From contig NZ_CP028136.1 of assembly GCF_003024155.1 (NCBI RefSeq), positions 3,100,001-3,164,000 on the forward strand: a stretch of 64,000 bases of DNA, in the 5' to 3' direction. Origin of the DNA: Christiangramia fulva. GTDB taxonomy: Bacteria; Bacteroidota; Bacteroidia; Flavobacteriales; Flavobacteriaceae. Made by a program: the position numbers and the translations under genes. Under the pieces are notes generated by a model that did not search any database, was not told where the DNA came from, and saw only the letters and a list, made by a program, of their open reading frames with translations. Of this stretch, positions 1 through 8,037 are shown piece after piece (positions within the stretch are counted from its first letter, which is position 1; each line of letters begins with the position of its first letter).

Positions 1-551
1 TAGGAATAGCCTTTCCTTTTGCCGGAATTATCTACTTCAAGGAAAAATTAGGAGACATCTGGCCATGGTTCTTAATGACATCTGTCTGTCTTTTGAGCAT
101 CGGGATTTTTATTTTGATATTTCTGAAACAGAAGAAAATAAAACCGGTTTTTTATTTAAGCGTCTGGTTCATCATTAGTATTGTATTTTTTGGTCTTCCA
201 ATGGCAGGAAAAATTGAAACTAATCCGCATTATAGGAGTATTCGCTCTGTAGATGCTTATATTGAAAAATATTCTCTCCCGATATTTGAACTGAAAGGAT
301 TTACCCCTGAAATTATCTGGGAATTTGGTAAACCTATAAAGGTGCTGTGGAATGGTGAAAATTATGAGCTTCCTGAGAAAAATCGGTTTTTATTATTAGC
401 TACAGAAGAGCAGGAAAAAGAAATATCTGAAATATTCAGAAATTATATAGCGAAAAAAATAGACGAAATAGACATGAATCCCGTTGGAAATACACATAAA
501 GAAAGACTGTTTCGGGAATTATATTTAATACAAAAAACCAACAAAAAATGA
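1..551 (+). CDS. ArnT/PMT-type membrane glycosyltransferase, C-terminal part (partial)
   Basis: The reading frame is open from base 3, so the gene begins upstream of the window and only about the last 182 residues are seen. They begin inside a hydrophobic region (FPFAGIIYFKEKLG, then two membrane segments around LLSIGIFILIFL and LSVWFIISIVFFGL), followed by a soluble tail of about 120 residues. This layout, membrane helices then a periplasmic tail with PMAGKIE and YIEKYSLPIFEL, resembles the C-terminus of ArnT/dolichyl-phosphate-mannose-type GT83 enzymes that use polyprenyl-phosphate sugars. The second such enzyme at 4413-6038 supports the reading. Its stop codon overlaps the next start (ATGA), so it is probably co-transcribed with manA. 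The catalytic N-terminus is not visible, so the family call is an inference. Confidence 0.6.
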   Translation, partial: GIAFPFAGIIYFKEKLGDIWPWFLMTSVCLLSIGIFILIFLKQKKIKPVFYLSVWFIISIVFFGLPMAGKIETNPHYRSIRSVDAYIEKYSLPIFELKGFTPEIIWEFGKPIKVLWNGENYELPEKNRFLLLATEEQEKEISEIFRNYIAKKIDEIDMNPVGNTHKERLFRELYLIQKTNKK

Positions 552-1516
552 TTAATTATCCAGTTAAATTCCGACCCATTTTACAAGACAAGATCTGGGG
601 TGGCAATAAACTTAAGGAAATATTAAACAAAGATACCAACCGGAATAGAATAGGAGAGAGCTGGGAAATTTCCGGCGTTGAAGGAAATGTTTCGGTTGTA
701 GATAATGGCTGTCAAAAAGGGCGTACTTTAAAAGAAATTATCCATAGCCACAAAGCTGATCTGGTTGGAAAAAAAATATATGATCAATTTGGTGATGATT
801 TTCCATTGCTTATCAAATTTATCGATGCGCAAACCGATCTTTCCGTACAGCTTCATCCCAATGATGAACTGGCAAAACAGCGCCACAATTCTTTTGGAAA
901 AACCGAAATGTGGTATGTTTTACAAGCCGATGAAGGTGCGAAATTAAATATTGGTTTCAATAAAACTCTTGATAAAAGGGAATATCTGGAATATCTGGAA
1001 AAAGGAAAAATAACCGAGCTGCTGCATTTTGAAGAGGTTGAAAAAGGAGATGCCGTTTTTATAAATACCGGAAAAGTTCACGCGATAGGAGGAGGAATAT
1101 TGCTGGCCGAAATTCAGCAAACCTCTGATGTTACGTACCGGATCTTTGACTGGAACAGGAAAGATGATGAAGGAAACAGCCGTGAATTACACACTGCACT
1201 GGCACTGGATGCTATAGATTTCGAACAAAAAGACGATTACAAATTGACGTATGATAAAAAAATCAATTCGTCTTCTCAAATTGCTTCCTGTGAATATTTC
1301 ACAACTAATTTTCTTCCGGTAAAAGGGAAATTAAAGAAAGATTATTCTTCACTTGATTCTTTCGTAATCTATATGTGCGTGGAAGGTGAAGCTAAGATCC
1401 GTTTGGAAGGAAATTCTGAAAATATTAAAAAAGGAGAAAGTATTCTGATACCTGCTTCCTGCAAAGAGGTTTTGCTGGAAGCAGATAATGCAGAGTTACT
1501 TGAGGTTTATATCTGA
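548..1516 (+). CDS. manA: Mannose-6-phosphate isomerase, class I
   Basis: Zinc enzyme that interconverts mannose-6-phosphate and fructose-6-phosphate, feeding GDP-mannose and cell-surface sugar synthesis or mannose catabolism. The 322-residue length fits the short Bacillus-like class. Visible metal-site motifs are SVQLHPNDE (about residues 97-105), GKTEMWYVL (about 116-124) and NTGKVHAIGGGILLAEIQQ (about 170-190), with the YRIFDWNR segment typical of the family. The C-terminal third is a second cupin-like barrel. The ATG overlaps the stop of the glycosyltransferase by four bases, indicating translational coupling and a role in sugar supply. The gene converges on an aldo/keto reductase whose stop lies three bases downstream, with no obvious terminator between them. 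Confidence 0.93.
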   Translation: MINYPVKFRPILQDKIWGGNKLKEILNKDTNRNRIGESWEISGVEGNVSVVDNGCQKGRTLKEIIHSHKADLVGKKIYDQFGDDFPLLIKFIDAQTDLSVQLHPNDELAKQRHNSFGKTEMWYVLQADEGAKLNIGFNKTLDKREYLEYLEKGKITELLHFEEVEKGDAVFINTGKVHAIGGGILLAEIQQTSDVTYRIFDWNRKDDEGNSRELHTALALDAIDFEQKDDYKLTYDKKINSSSQIASCEYFTTNFLPVKGKLKKDYSSLDSFVIYMCVEGEAKIRLEGNSENIKKGESILIPASCKEVLLEADNAELLEVYI

Positions 1517-1519
1517 AGC

Positions 1520-2515
1520 TTATTTTTCAAGGATCGAATCGATCTCTTTTAATTCATCTTTAGAAAATTCAATATTTCCTATAGCCTTAATATTGTCTTC
1601 TAATTGTGAAACACGGCTAACACCTATCAATACAGAGGTCACACGCTGGTCTTTTAAAAGCCAGGCCACGGCCATTTGCGCGAGGCTTTGATCGCGCTTT
1701 TTGGCAATTTCATTAAGCTGCTGCATTTGCTTTACCACCTTATCGGTTATCTGAGATTTATCGAGATAACTTCCTTCAGTAGCTGCCCTGGAATCATCCG
1801 GAATGCCATTCAGGTATTTGTTGGTCAATATTCCCTGTTCCAAAGGTGAAAATACAATGCTGCCAATACCAAGATCATCAAGGGTTCCCAGGAGTTTGTC
1901 TTCCACCCAGCGGTCTATCATGTTATACCGCGGCTGATGAATAAGAAAAGGAGTGCGTTGTTCTTTAAGTATCTTTGCGGCCTTTTTCGTGTCTTCAGCG
2001 TTATATTGGGAAATTCCCACATACAGCGCCTTACCCTGTCTTACAATTTGATCCAGCGCGCCCATAGTTTCTTCAAGCGGCGTATCAGGATCTGGGCGGT
2101 GGTGATAGAAAATATCAACATAATCTAATCCCATTCTTTTCAAAGACTGGTCAAGACTGGCTATAAGATATTTTCGTGATCCAAAATTACCGTAAGGTCC
2201 CGGCCACATATCCCAGCCCGCCTTGGTTGAAATGATAAGCTCATCGCGATATGGTTTAAAATCTTCTTTAAAAATACGTCCGAAATTTTGCTCTGCACTT
2301 CCGTAGGGCGGCCCGTAATTATTGGCCAGATCGAAATGGGTGATCCCATTGTCAAAAGCTGTTCTGAGTATCTCACGTGAATTTTCCAGGTCGTCATGGT
2401 TTCCAAAGTTATGCCAAAGGCCAATGGAAAGAAGCGGAAGATCTATTCCACTATGGCCACAACGGCGGTATTTCATCTTTTCATAACGGTTTTCAGCCGG
2501 TTTATAACTGCTCAT
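1520..2515 (-). CDS. Aldo/keto reductase, YghZ (glyceraldehyde-3-phosphate reductase) type
   Basis: A 331-residue NADPH-dependent aldo/keto reductase. The N-terminus closely follows the E. coli YghZ pattern: MKYRRCGHSGIDLPLLSIGL, then a WHNFG segment and ITHFDLANNYGPPYGSAE, which supplies the catalytic Asp and Tyr. The catalytic Lys is in ISTKAGWDMWPGPYG and the His in DIFYHHRPDPDTP. The C-terminus has the cofactor-binding VLIGVSRVSQLEDN segment. YghZ enzymes reduce methylglyoxal and L-glyceraldehyde-3-phosphate, so detoxification is likely but not shown by the sequence. The ATG at 2513-2515 gives an N-terminus of normal length. Transcribed alone, divergent from the desaturase across a 169-base spacer. 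Confidence 0.9.
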   Translation of the reverse strand: MSSYKPAENRYEKMKYRRCGHSGIDLPLLSIGLWHNFGNHDDLENSREILRTAFDNGITHFDLANNYGPPYGSAEQNFGRIFKEDFKPYRDELIISTKAGWDMWPGPYGNFGSRKYLIASLDQSLKRMGLDYVDIFYHHRPDPDTPLEETMGALDQIVRQGKALYVGISQYNAEDTKKAAKILKEQRTPFLIHQPRYNMIDRWVEDKLLGTLDDLGIGSIVFSPLEQGILTNKYLNGIPDDSRAATEGSYLDKSQITDKVVKQMQQLNEIAKKRDQSLAQMAVAWLLKDQRVTSVLIGVSRVSQLEDNIKAIGNIEFSKDELKEIDSILEK

Positions 2516-2684
2516 AAAATGGTTTTTTATTGAATTTTATCGAATTTAAGAAAAGCATCTTAAAATATAGAAAATCTTAAGTATTTACTGATTTCTATCT
2601 TAAGCTATTACTAAAATATTGATTTTAATTCTTACTTGTTCTAACTTAGAAATAGGATTTTCCCTTTTTTCTAAACTGGTAAAT

Positions 2685-3782
2685 ATGGAAGAACCAACTA
2701 TTACTAAAAAACCCATTTATCAAAGACCAAAAAAAGCTAGCTTCAGGAAACTCAGGAGTGAAGTAAATCGTATTGTAAAAAATTCTCCAAAGAGAAACCA
2801 GCTAAAAATAAAAGCGGTTCTTTTTCCGCTGCTTTATATAGCTGCTTATAGCATTCTGCTGATATACGGGAAAAACCCACTGGTGTTCTATTCTTCCTAT
2901 TTTTTACTTGGAATATTATTAATACTTATATTTCTAAATCTTATCCATGATGCAGTTCACGGTGTTATCTTTAAAAAAAGGTGGCTGAACGATTTTTGCG
3001 TTCATTTTTTCGATTTTTTAGGCGCCAACAGTTATGTTTGGAAAATAAGGCATATAAAATTGCATCACACGTATCCCAATATTATGAACTGGGACAGCGA
3101 TTTTGAACAAAGTCCGCTGGTGAGGGTGTTTCCGCAAAGCGAATTCAAGAAATTCCATAAATACCAGTATATCTATTTGCCGTTTCTTTATCCTCTTTAC
3201 CTTTTTAACTGGCTTCTGGTAAGGGATTTTAAAGATTTTTTCAAAAAGGATGTGCTGGTTCGAAAGGTAGCCGAGATCCCAAAAAAAGAATATTTCAAAT
3301 TATTTTTCTTTAAGGCGGTTTTCCTGGGTTATCTCATTTTTATTCCCAAATTCGTGCTTGACCTGCCGTGGTTAAATGTGATTAGCGGGTTTGTAGTTAT
3401 GGTATTTACTGCCAGTTTTATTTCTTTACTGGTATTGCTTTCTCCACACGCTAATATTAACAGTGATTTTCCGCAGCCCGATGGAAAGGGAAAAATGCCA
3501 TATAACTGGATGGAACACCAGCTGCGGTGTACCAATGATATCTCTAATGATAATTTTTTCATCCGGTTTTTTATGGGAAGTTTCAACTATCATATTGCTC
3601 ACCATTTATTTCCCGATATAGCTCATGTTTATTATCCGCAAATAACCCCGGTAATTGAAAAATTCGCAAAAGAAAACGGATTGGAATACCGCAAAATGAG
3701 TTTGCTGGAATCGCTTCGAGGTCATTACAGGCTTTTAAAAGCCAATGCTTTCAATGAAAATATCTTTGAGGAAACCATGTGA
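2685..3782 (+). CDS. Membrane fatty acid desaturase
   Basis: A 365-residue di-iron membrane desaturase that would introduce a double bond into acyl chains, probably adjusting membrane fluidity. All three histidine boxes are visible: HDAVH (about residue 86), HIKLHHTYPN (about 122) and NYHIAHHLFPD near the C-terminus. Hydrophobic pairs flank the boxes (LYIAAYSILLIYG, SYFLLGILLILIFLNL, VISGFVVMVFTASFISLLVLL). I chose ATG 2685 (MEEPTITKKPIYQRPKK) rather than an upstream in-frame start at 2619, because the upstream extension is not family-like. The family includes linoleoyl-CoA and sphingolipid desaturases, so substrate and regiospecificity cannot be read. Its stop abuts the stop of the convergent lipoprotein gene. 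Confidence 0.88.
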   Translation: MEEPTITKKPIYQRPKKASFRKLRSEVNRIVKNSPKRNQLKIKAVLFPLLYIAAYSILLIYGKNPLVFYSSYFLLGILLILIFLNLIHDAVHGVIFKKRWLNDFCVHFFDFLGANSYVWKIRHIKLHHTYPNIMNWDSDFEQSPLVRVFPQSEFKKFHKYQYIYLPFLYPLYLFNWLLVRDFKDFFKKDVLVRKVAEIPKKEYFKLFFFKAVFLGYLIFIPKFVLDLPWLNVISGFVVMVFTASFISLLVLLSPHANINSDFPQPDGKGKMPYNWMEHQLRCTNDISNDNFFIRFFMGSFNYHIAHHLFPDIAHVYYPQITPVIEKFAKENGLEYRKMSLLESLRGHYRLLKANAFNENIFEETM

Positions 3783-4241
3783 TCAATTCTTGCTAAAGCT
3801 AAGGCTGACGGTATTTCCCAAGGGATTTTCTCCAATTTCGAGATTAATTTTTTCAGAATTTGCTGAAATCACCGAATAATCATTTCTCAGCTCCTTCAAT
3901 TTTGAATCATCATTAAAGAAAAGATTGAAATCCACGTCAAAATAAGAATCAACATCATTACCTGTATCATTGCTGATCCTCCACGTTCCTGGTATTTCAT
4001 TGCCGGCTGAAACAGCTTTTAAAACATTATTATTTTCAAAACTGAAAACAATATCGCTGTAATAAGCGGTAAGATCTTCCTGGTTTTTCACAAAATTCGA
4101 AATTTTCCAGTTTCCGTCCTGAAGGAGTAATTTCAGTTCTTTTACTTGCGCATCGGTAGAAAGAATGTCGTCATTATCTTTTCCGCAGGAAGTGATAACC
4201 ATCAGGCTAACAGCCGCTAATAAAAGTTTTAATTTTTTCAT
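3783..4241 (-). CDS. Lipocalin-like lipoprotein of unknown function
   Basis: A 152-residue small lipoprotein. A lipoprotein signal peptide ends in the lipobox VITSC (Cys19), followed by GKDNDD. A charged Lys/Asp-rich stretch right after the Cys resembles the surface-export signal described for Bacteroidota lipoproteins, so surface exposure is possible (inference). The mature part alternates short beta-like segments with WKISNFVKNQEDLTAYYSDI and WRISNDTG, resembling the lipocalin-like domains common in flavobacterial lipoproteins, but the match is weak. No catalytic residues are recognised. It is monocistronic, with 3' end touching the desaturase and 5' end facing the glycosyltransferase. Confidence 0.7.
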   Translation of the reverse strand: MKKLKLLLAAVSLMVITSCGKDNDDILSTDAQVKELKLLLQDGNWKISNFVKNQEDLTAYYSDIVFSFENNNVLKAVSAGNEIPGTWRISNDTGNDVDSYFDVDFNLFFNDDSKLKELRNDYSVISANSEKINLEIGENPLGNTVSLSFSKN

Positions 4242-4412
4242 AGGGTAGGGCCTATTTTAAAGATTTTTTCAGATTGCAAAATTACAAAGCTTAAGCAGTT
4301 GGGCCTCTTTCTATTCCTTAATTAACAATTGCTTTTTACTCCACATGTAAATGGAGCCGATAATTATCGAAATTTGACTAATTTCGAAGCCGTTAATCAA
4401 GTACATTTTATT

Positions 4413-6038
4413 TTGAAAACCAGATTTTATTCGTTTCTGCTTTTAATTTTTGTGATTGTAACAGTAGGCCTTGGTAGCTGGGGTCTTACCGAAAGCAGTG
4501 AAGCCAGGTATGCTGAAATTAGTCGTGAAATGGTGAAAACCGGTGATTATTTGCATCCTCGCCTGCTCGATATTCAGCATTTCCATAAACCGCCACTCAC
4601 TTACTATATTACCGCGCTTGGTTATAATATTTTCGGGATCAACGAATTTGGCGCCCGTTTTTTCCTTCAGGTTTCCCTCATTATTCAGTTGTTGCTGGTT
4701 TTCAAACTGGCCATGTTGTTGTTTAAAAATGAAAAGATCGCCTTTTCTTCGGCGGCAATTTATTTCACGTTCCCCATTGTGCTTATTGCCAGTAGAAACC
4801 TTACTACCGACTCATATCTTGCCACTACAATTCTGGGTTGCATTTATGCTTACGCGGTTTACAAGATCAAGTCGAAAACATTTTATTTATACCTGTGCTA
4901 TTTTTTAATGGGCCTCGGATTTCTAAATAAAGGCCCAGTAATTATTCTTCCGGTATTGGCATTTACCATTCCGTGGAAAGTGATTTTAAAAGATAAATGG
5001 AAATTTTCTATCCATCACCTGCTCGGTTTTCTGCTTTTTTTACTGGTTTCGGCTTCCTGGTTCATCCTCATCATCAGGGAAATCCCTGAACTGTGGAACT
5101 ATTTTATTCAGAAGCATACGGTAGACAGGGCACTTTCAGCCGAAACTTTCCACCGGGACAAACCCTTCTGGTATTTTATTGTTTTAGCACCACTGGTGGG
5201 ATTACCCTGGTTTATTTACACCATAATTCTTTCAGTTAAAAAATATAAACCCACACCAGAAACCGAACGAAAATTCATCAAAATACTGCTCTGGTCCTCC
5301 GGAATTGTATTTTTAATGTTTTCGGCATTTTCTTCAAAACTGGTGCTTTATATTCTTCCTATTTTTCCACTATTAGCGGTAGTAGGCGGATTTTTCCTTT
5401 CGGAAAGCTCCCAAAGGCTAAAGAAAAATTTCAATATTACTTATTATGTGCTTTTTGTCCTCTTTATCCTGGCGCTAATTCTACTAAAGCTGATCGGCCA
5501 AATTCAGCTGGATGTGATTTCAATTATAGCGATTGTTGTAATTGCGGTTCTCGGGCTGGTATTGAGCATAAAATTTTCAACTTCCGCAAGATCAAAATTA
5601 CTGGCCTTAGGTGTTGCGTTCACTACCTGTGTGATCGCGGCTTTTGCTTTTGTTGGAGATCAGAATCCGTATTTGATCAATACCACTCGTGACCTTGCGG
5701 CAGAACTTGAGAACGGTGAGCTTGAAAATGCCGAAAATATTATGGTTTATGATTATATGATACCGTCTACAGCTTTTTACCTTGACAGGCCTATAATCAC
5801 CGTTCATGAAGGTAATTTTAATACAAACAGGGAAGTTCAGTTTGAACAGGATTCTGAGTATAAAAAAACCTATCTCAATGTTAATAAACCGGAAGATCTC
5901 AGGCGCTTTACTGATTATCTGCAGGGAGATAAAAATGTATTGATCATGCGAAGAAAAGGCAATTTACCAGATTCCCTTCAGCATTATTTATCAAAATATA
6001 AAGTAGAGGAAGCAGGAAAATGGAAGATCTATTATTAG
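4413..6038 (+). CDS. ArnT/PMT-family glycosyltransferase (GT83-like)
   Basis: Integral membrane glycosyltransferase of about 541 residues that would move a sugar from a polyprenyl-phosphate carrier to a lipid A- or envelope-type acceptor in the periplasm. The hallmark first periplasmic loop is intact: a GLTESSEARYAEISREM segment, then GDYLHPRLLDIQHFHKPPLTYY, with the catalytic acidic residue in the EARYAEI motif. About a dozen hydrophobic helices follow, then a soluble C-terminal domain from about residue 430. The start is uncertain: TTG 4413 places the first helix (YSFLLLIFVIVTVGLG) at the N-terminus as in relatives, while an open frame to 4329 would add an atypical 28-residue leader. It converges on the cytosine deaminase with a three-base gap. 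Confidence 0.85.
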   Translation: MKTRFYSFLLLIFVIVTVGLGSWGLTESSEARYAEISREMVKTGDYLHPRLLDIQHFHKPPLTYYITALGYNIFGINEFGARFFLQVSLIIQLLLVFKLAMLLFKNEKIAFSSAAIYFTFPIVLIASRNLTTDSYLATTILGCIYAYAVYKIKSKTFYLYLCYFLMGLGFLNKGPVIILPVLAFTIPWKVILKDKWKFSIHHLLGFLLFLLVSASWFILIIREIPELWNYFIQKHTVDRALSAETFHRDKPFWYFIVLAPLVGLPWFIYTIILSVKKYKPTPETERKFIKILLWSSGIVFLMFSAFSSKLVLYILPIFPLLAVVGGFFLSESSQRLKKNFNITYYVLFVLFILALILLKLIGQIQLDVISIIAIVVIAVLGLVLSIKFSTSARSKLLALGVAFTTCVIAAFAFVGDQNPYLINTTRDLAAELENGELENAENIMVYDYMIPSTAFYLDRPIITVHEGNFNTNREVQFEQDSEYKKTYLNVNKPEDLRRFTDYLQGDKNVLIMRRKGNLPDSLQHYLSKYKVEEAGKWKIYY

Positions 6039-6041
6039 AAT

Positions 6042-6479
6042 TTATTCCCCGATATCTTCATTCCAGAGACCGGGATTTTCTTTGATAAAATCGTTCATCA
6101 TTTGGATGCATTCTTCATCATTTAGAACTATCACTTCCACACCGTGATCTTTTAGAAGGTTTTCTGCACCCATAAAACTGGTATTTTCCCCAATGATAAT
6201 CTTCGGAATTTTGTATAAAAGAATCGCTCCGGTACACATTGGGCATGGAGAAAGAGTGGTGTAGAGAACACTTTCGCGATAAACCTTTGCAGGCAGTCTG
6301 CCGGCATTTTCAAGGGCATCCATTTCGGCATGTAAAATAACACTGTTATTTTGTACCCGGCGATTATGGCCTTTACCAAGGATGTTTCCCTGGTGGACCA
6401 GAACACTTCCAATAGGAATTCCTCCTTCTTTTCTGCCTTTTTGAGCCTGCTCAATGGCTGCTTTCAGAAACTTATCCAT
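6042..6479 (-). CDS. Yeast Fcy1-type cytosine deaminase
   Basis: A 145-residue zinc deaminase of the cytidine-deaminase fold. The zinc and catalytic residues are LHAEMDALE (His50, Glu52) and LSPCPMCTGAI (Cys79, Cys82). From memory, the protein follows yeast cytosine deaminase over its whole length: KEGGIPIG near the N-terminus, GHNRRVQ (Asn39), GRLPAKVY, LYTTLSPC, IIIGENTSF (Phe102) and the C-terminal lid WNEDIGE (Trp139, Asp142). These are the positions that contact the pyrimidine in Fcy1. The product should be uracil from cytosine, feeding pyrimidine salvage, unlike the amidohydrolase CodA used by most bacteria. A related deaminase substrate such as guanine is the main alternative. A terminator-like hairpin lies just upstream of its start. 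Confidence 0.82.
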   Translation of the reverse strand: MDKFLKAAIEQAQKGRKEGGIPIGSVLVHQGNILGKGHNRRVQNNSVILHAEMDALENAGRLPAKVYRESVLYTTLSPCPMCTGAILLYKIPKIIIGENTSFMGAENLLKDHGVEVIVLNDEECIQMMNDFIKENPGLWNEDIGE

Positions 6480-6502
6480 GCATTTCTAATTTGGGTTAAA
6501 AA

Positions 6503-6541
6503 TAAAAGAAAGCCCGGCAATTTTTACCAGGCTTTCTTTTA
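6503..6541 (-). terminator. Terminator-like hairpin in the leader of the cytosine deaminase
   Basis: A perfect 12-base inverted repeat, TAAAAGAAAGCC (6503-6514) and its complement (6530-6541), is extended by an inner CGG/CC pairing around an AT-rich loop. On the minus strand it is followed by a U-rich stretch about 23 bases before the deaminase ATG. No gene ends immediately before it on either strand. This suggests a leader (attenuator) terminator rather than an ordinary gene end. Function is inference. Confidence 0.55.
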
Positions 6542-6688
6542 TTGTTCAGTTTTAAAGATCTTTTGTGTGTTGTGAGCTTAAATTAAATTATTCCCTAAAA
6601 CTAAATCTTATCTATTGTTGTTTGTGTTCAATACCGCTAATTTAAGGCAGAAGAAGGATCCGCAGGAATAACAATAGGTCAAGAAAGA

Positions 6689-6734
6689 TTAATGAAAGGT
6701 TAATAAGACTAATAAAAAACTAACCAGCTCTAAG
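6689..6734 (+). promoter_or_regulatory. Direct repeats of TTAAT type upstream of the first histidine kinase
   Basis: TTAAT at 6689 and 6700 (11 apart), CTAAT at 6709 and CTAAC at 6720 (11 apart), then CTAAG at 6730. Pairs of half-sites with an 11-base period are the classic operator design of OmpR/PhoB-family response regulators, and the gene downstream encodes a kinase paired with such a regulator, so autoregulation is likely (inference). Confidence 0.5.
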
Positions 6735-6753
6735 AAAGCGTAATTTTTAGTAA

Positions 6754-6761
6754 TATAGTTG
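6754..6761 (+). promoter_or_regulatory. Promoter -7 box-like TATAGTTG
   Basis: TATAGTTG resembles the Bacteroidota -7 element TAnnTTTG. It ends seven bases before the GTG start at 6769, so transcription would begin at or next to the start codon, giving a leaderless message. No clear -33 element was found. Confidence 0.35.
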
Positions 6762-6768
6762 CATAGTT

Positions 6769-8037
6769 GTGAAGCGCCGAAATATTTACATAGCCATTTT
6801 TATCATCTCAGTATTGGGACTTTTCGTGGTTCAGTACCAGTATCTTCGCATTGGATTGAACCTGGCGAGGGTACAATTCGATAAAAAGATCGCTTCTGCC
6901 GGAGTGGGGATTAAAGAGGAACTCGCTACCGAAAATCAATTATCTTTCCTGGTAGCTCAGGCAATTACCAAAGACAATTACTTCAAATTAAGCAAAGACA
7001 GTGTTCAGGATGCTTCCCGATATTTTTTAAACGATTTTATCAGGCAGCAGCTTTCAGAAAATGGAATAAATACCGATTTCAGTTATCGCCTTTATACCCG
7101 CGATACTTTGGATTATCTTCAATCTCCGCATCCCTTTGATGAAGATTCCTCCTTAATTAATTACCCCTTCTCACTGGAAGGTTACCTTCCTACAGTCATT
7201 GAAAAACCTCTCATCCTGGAATTACAGTTCAATGATTTAAACTCTTATTTCATTTCACAGTTGAACGGTTTAACCGTCCCGAGTTTACTTTTTATTTTAG
7301 CGATCATTCTCGTGGTAGTCTGGATTCTTCGTTCATTTTACTGGCAAAGTAATGTGATTACCACTACCAATGAATTTATTAATAATCTTACCCACGAGCT
7401 TAAAACACCGGTTTTTTCAGTAGGCCTGGCCACTAAGATCCTCGAGGAAAGTGTCCAGGAAAAACAAAAACCTATAGTTGCAATGATCCGTCAACAGGTG
7501 GAAAAACTAAAAAGGCACATAGACCAGGTGCTTGAACTCGGGAATCTTGAATCCCGAAAAAAGCTTTTTGAATTAAAAGAAATCAACCTTCGGCCTCTAT
7601 TGAAAGAATGGTGTGATTACTACAGGGAAATTTCTGAAGTGGAAAAGACCAGTTTTCAGTGTGAAATAGAAGAACGCGATTTTATGGTCATGGCTGCCGC
7701 GAACCATCTCGAAAATGCCATTGCCAATTTGATCGATAACGCGAGGAAATATTCAGATGTGCCGGAAATAAAACTAAAAGCTGTGAAAGAAGGCAAAAAT
7801 CTTATTATTAGTGTCGCCGATAACGGGATTGGAATCGATAAAAAAGAAAAGCAGCATATCTTTAAAAAATATTATCGAATTTCAAATGGCGATGTCCATA
7901 AAGTAAAAGGTTATGGCCTTGGACTCAGCTATGTAAAGGAAATTATTAAAAGACATAAAGGAAAAATTAAAATTGAAAGCGAAACGGGTAAAGGTACCAC
8001 CGTTTTCATCATTTTACCACTAAGAAATGCAGCCTGA
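6769..8037 (+). CDS. Sensor histidine kinase (RprX-like)
   Basis: A 422-residue inner-membrane histidine kinase. Helix one is at residues 6-23, a periplasmic sensor of about 145 residues follows, and helix two (PSLLFILAIILVVVWIL) leads into the kinase core. The phospho-acceptor is His209 in NNLTHELKTPVFS; the ATP-binding boxes are the N box HLENAIANLIDNARKYSD, G1 VADNGIGIDKKEK and G2 GYGLGLSYVKEI. There is no obvious HAMP domain. The start is GTG at 6769; there is no in-frame ATG nearby that keeps helix one. It overlaps the next gene by 11 bases, so kinase and regulator form one unit. The domain plan matches the RprX/RprY system of Bacteroides; the signal is unknown. Confidence 0.9.
   Translation: MKRRNIYIAIFIISVLGLFVVQYQYLRIGLNLARVQFDKKIASAGVGIKEELATENQLSFLVAQAITKDNYFKLSKDSVQDASRYFLNDFIRQQLSENGINTDFSYRLYTRDTLDYLQSPHPFDEDSSLINYPFSLEGYLPTVIEKPLILELQFNDLNSYFISQLNGLTVPSLLFILAIILVVVWILRSFYWQSNVITTTNEFINNLTHELKTPVFSVGLATKILEESVQEKQKPIVAMIRQQVEKLKRHIDQVLELGNLESRKKLFELKEINLRPLLKEWCDYYREISEVEKTSFQCEIEERDFMVMAAANHLENAIANLIDNARKYSDVPEIKLKAVKEGKNLIISVADNGIGIDKKEKQHIFKKYYRISNGDVHKVKGYGLGLSYVKEIIKRHKGKIKIESETGKGTTVFIILPLRNAA

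Larger units (their letters stand above)
6542..6768. other. Intergenic leader/regulatory region between deaminase and kinase
   Basis: No open reading frame of note. The right half carries TTAAT repeats and a promoter-like box for the downstream kinase. The left half would be the transcribed leader of the deaminase if its promoter lies here. I see no recognisable riboswitch class. Confidence 0.4.

Noticed and set aside
4329..4412. N-terminal extension of the second glycosyltransferase
   Set aside because: The 28 extra residues are unlike the family, and the region includes probable promoter sequence; TTG 4413 gives a normal N-terminus.
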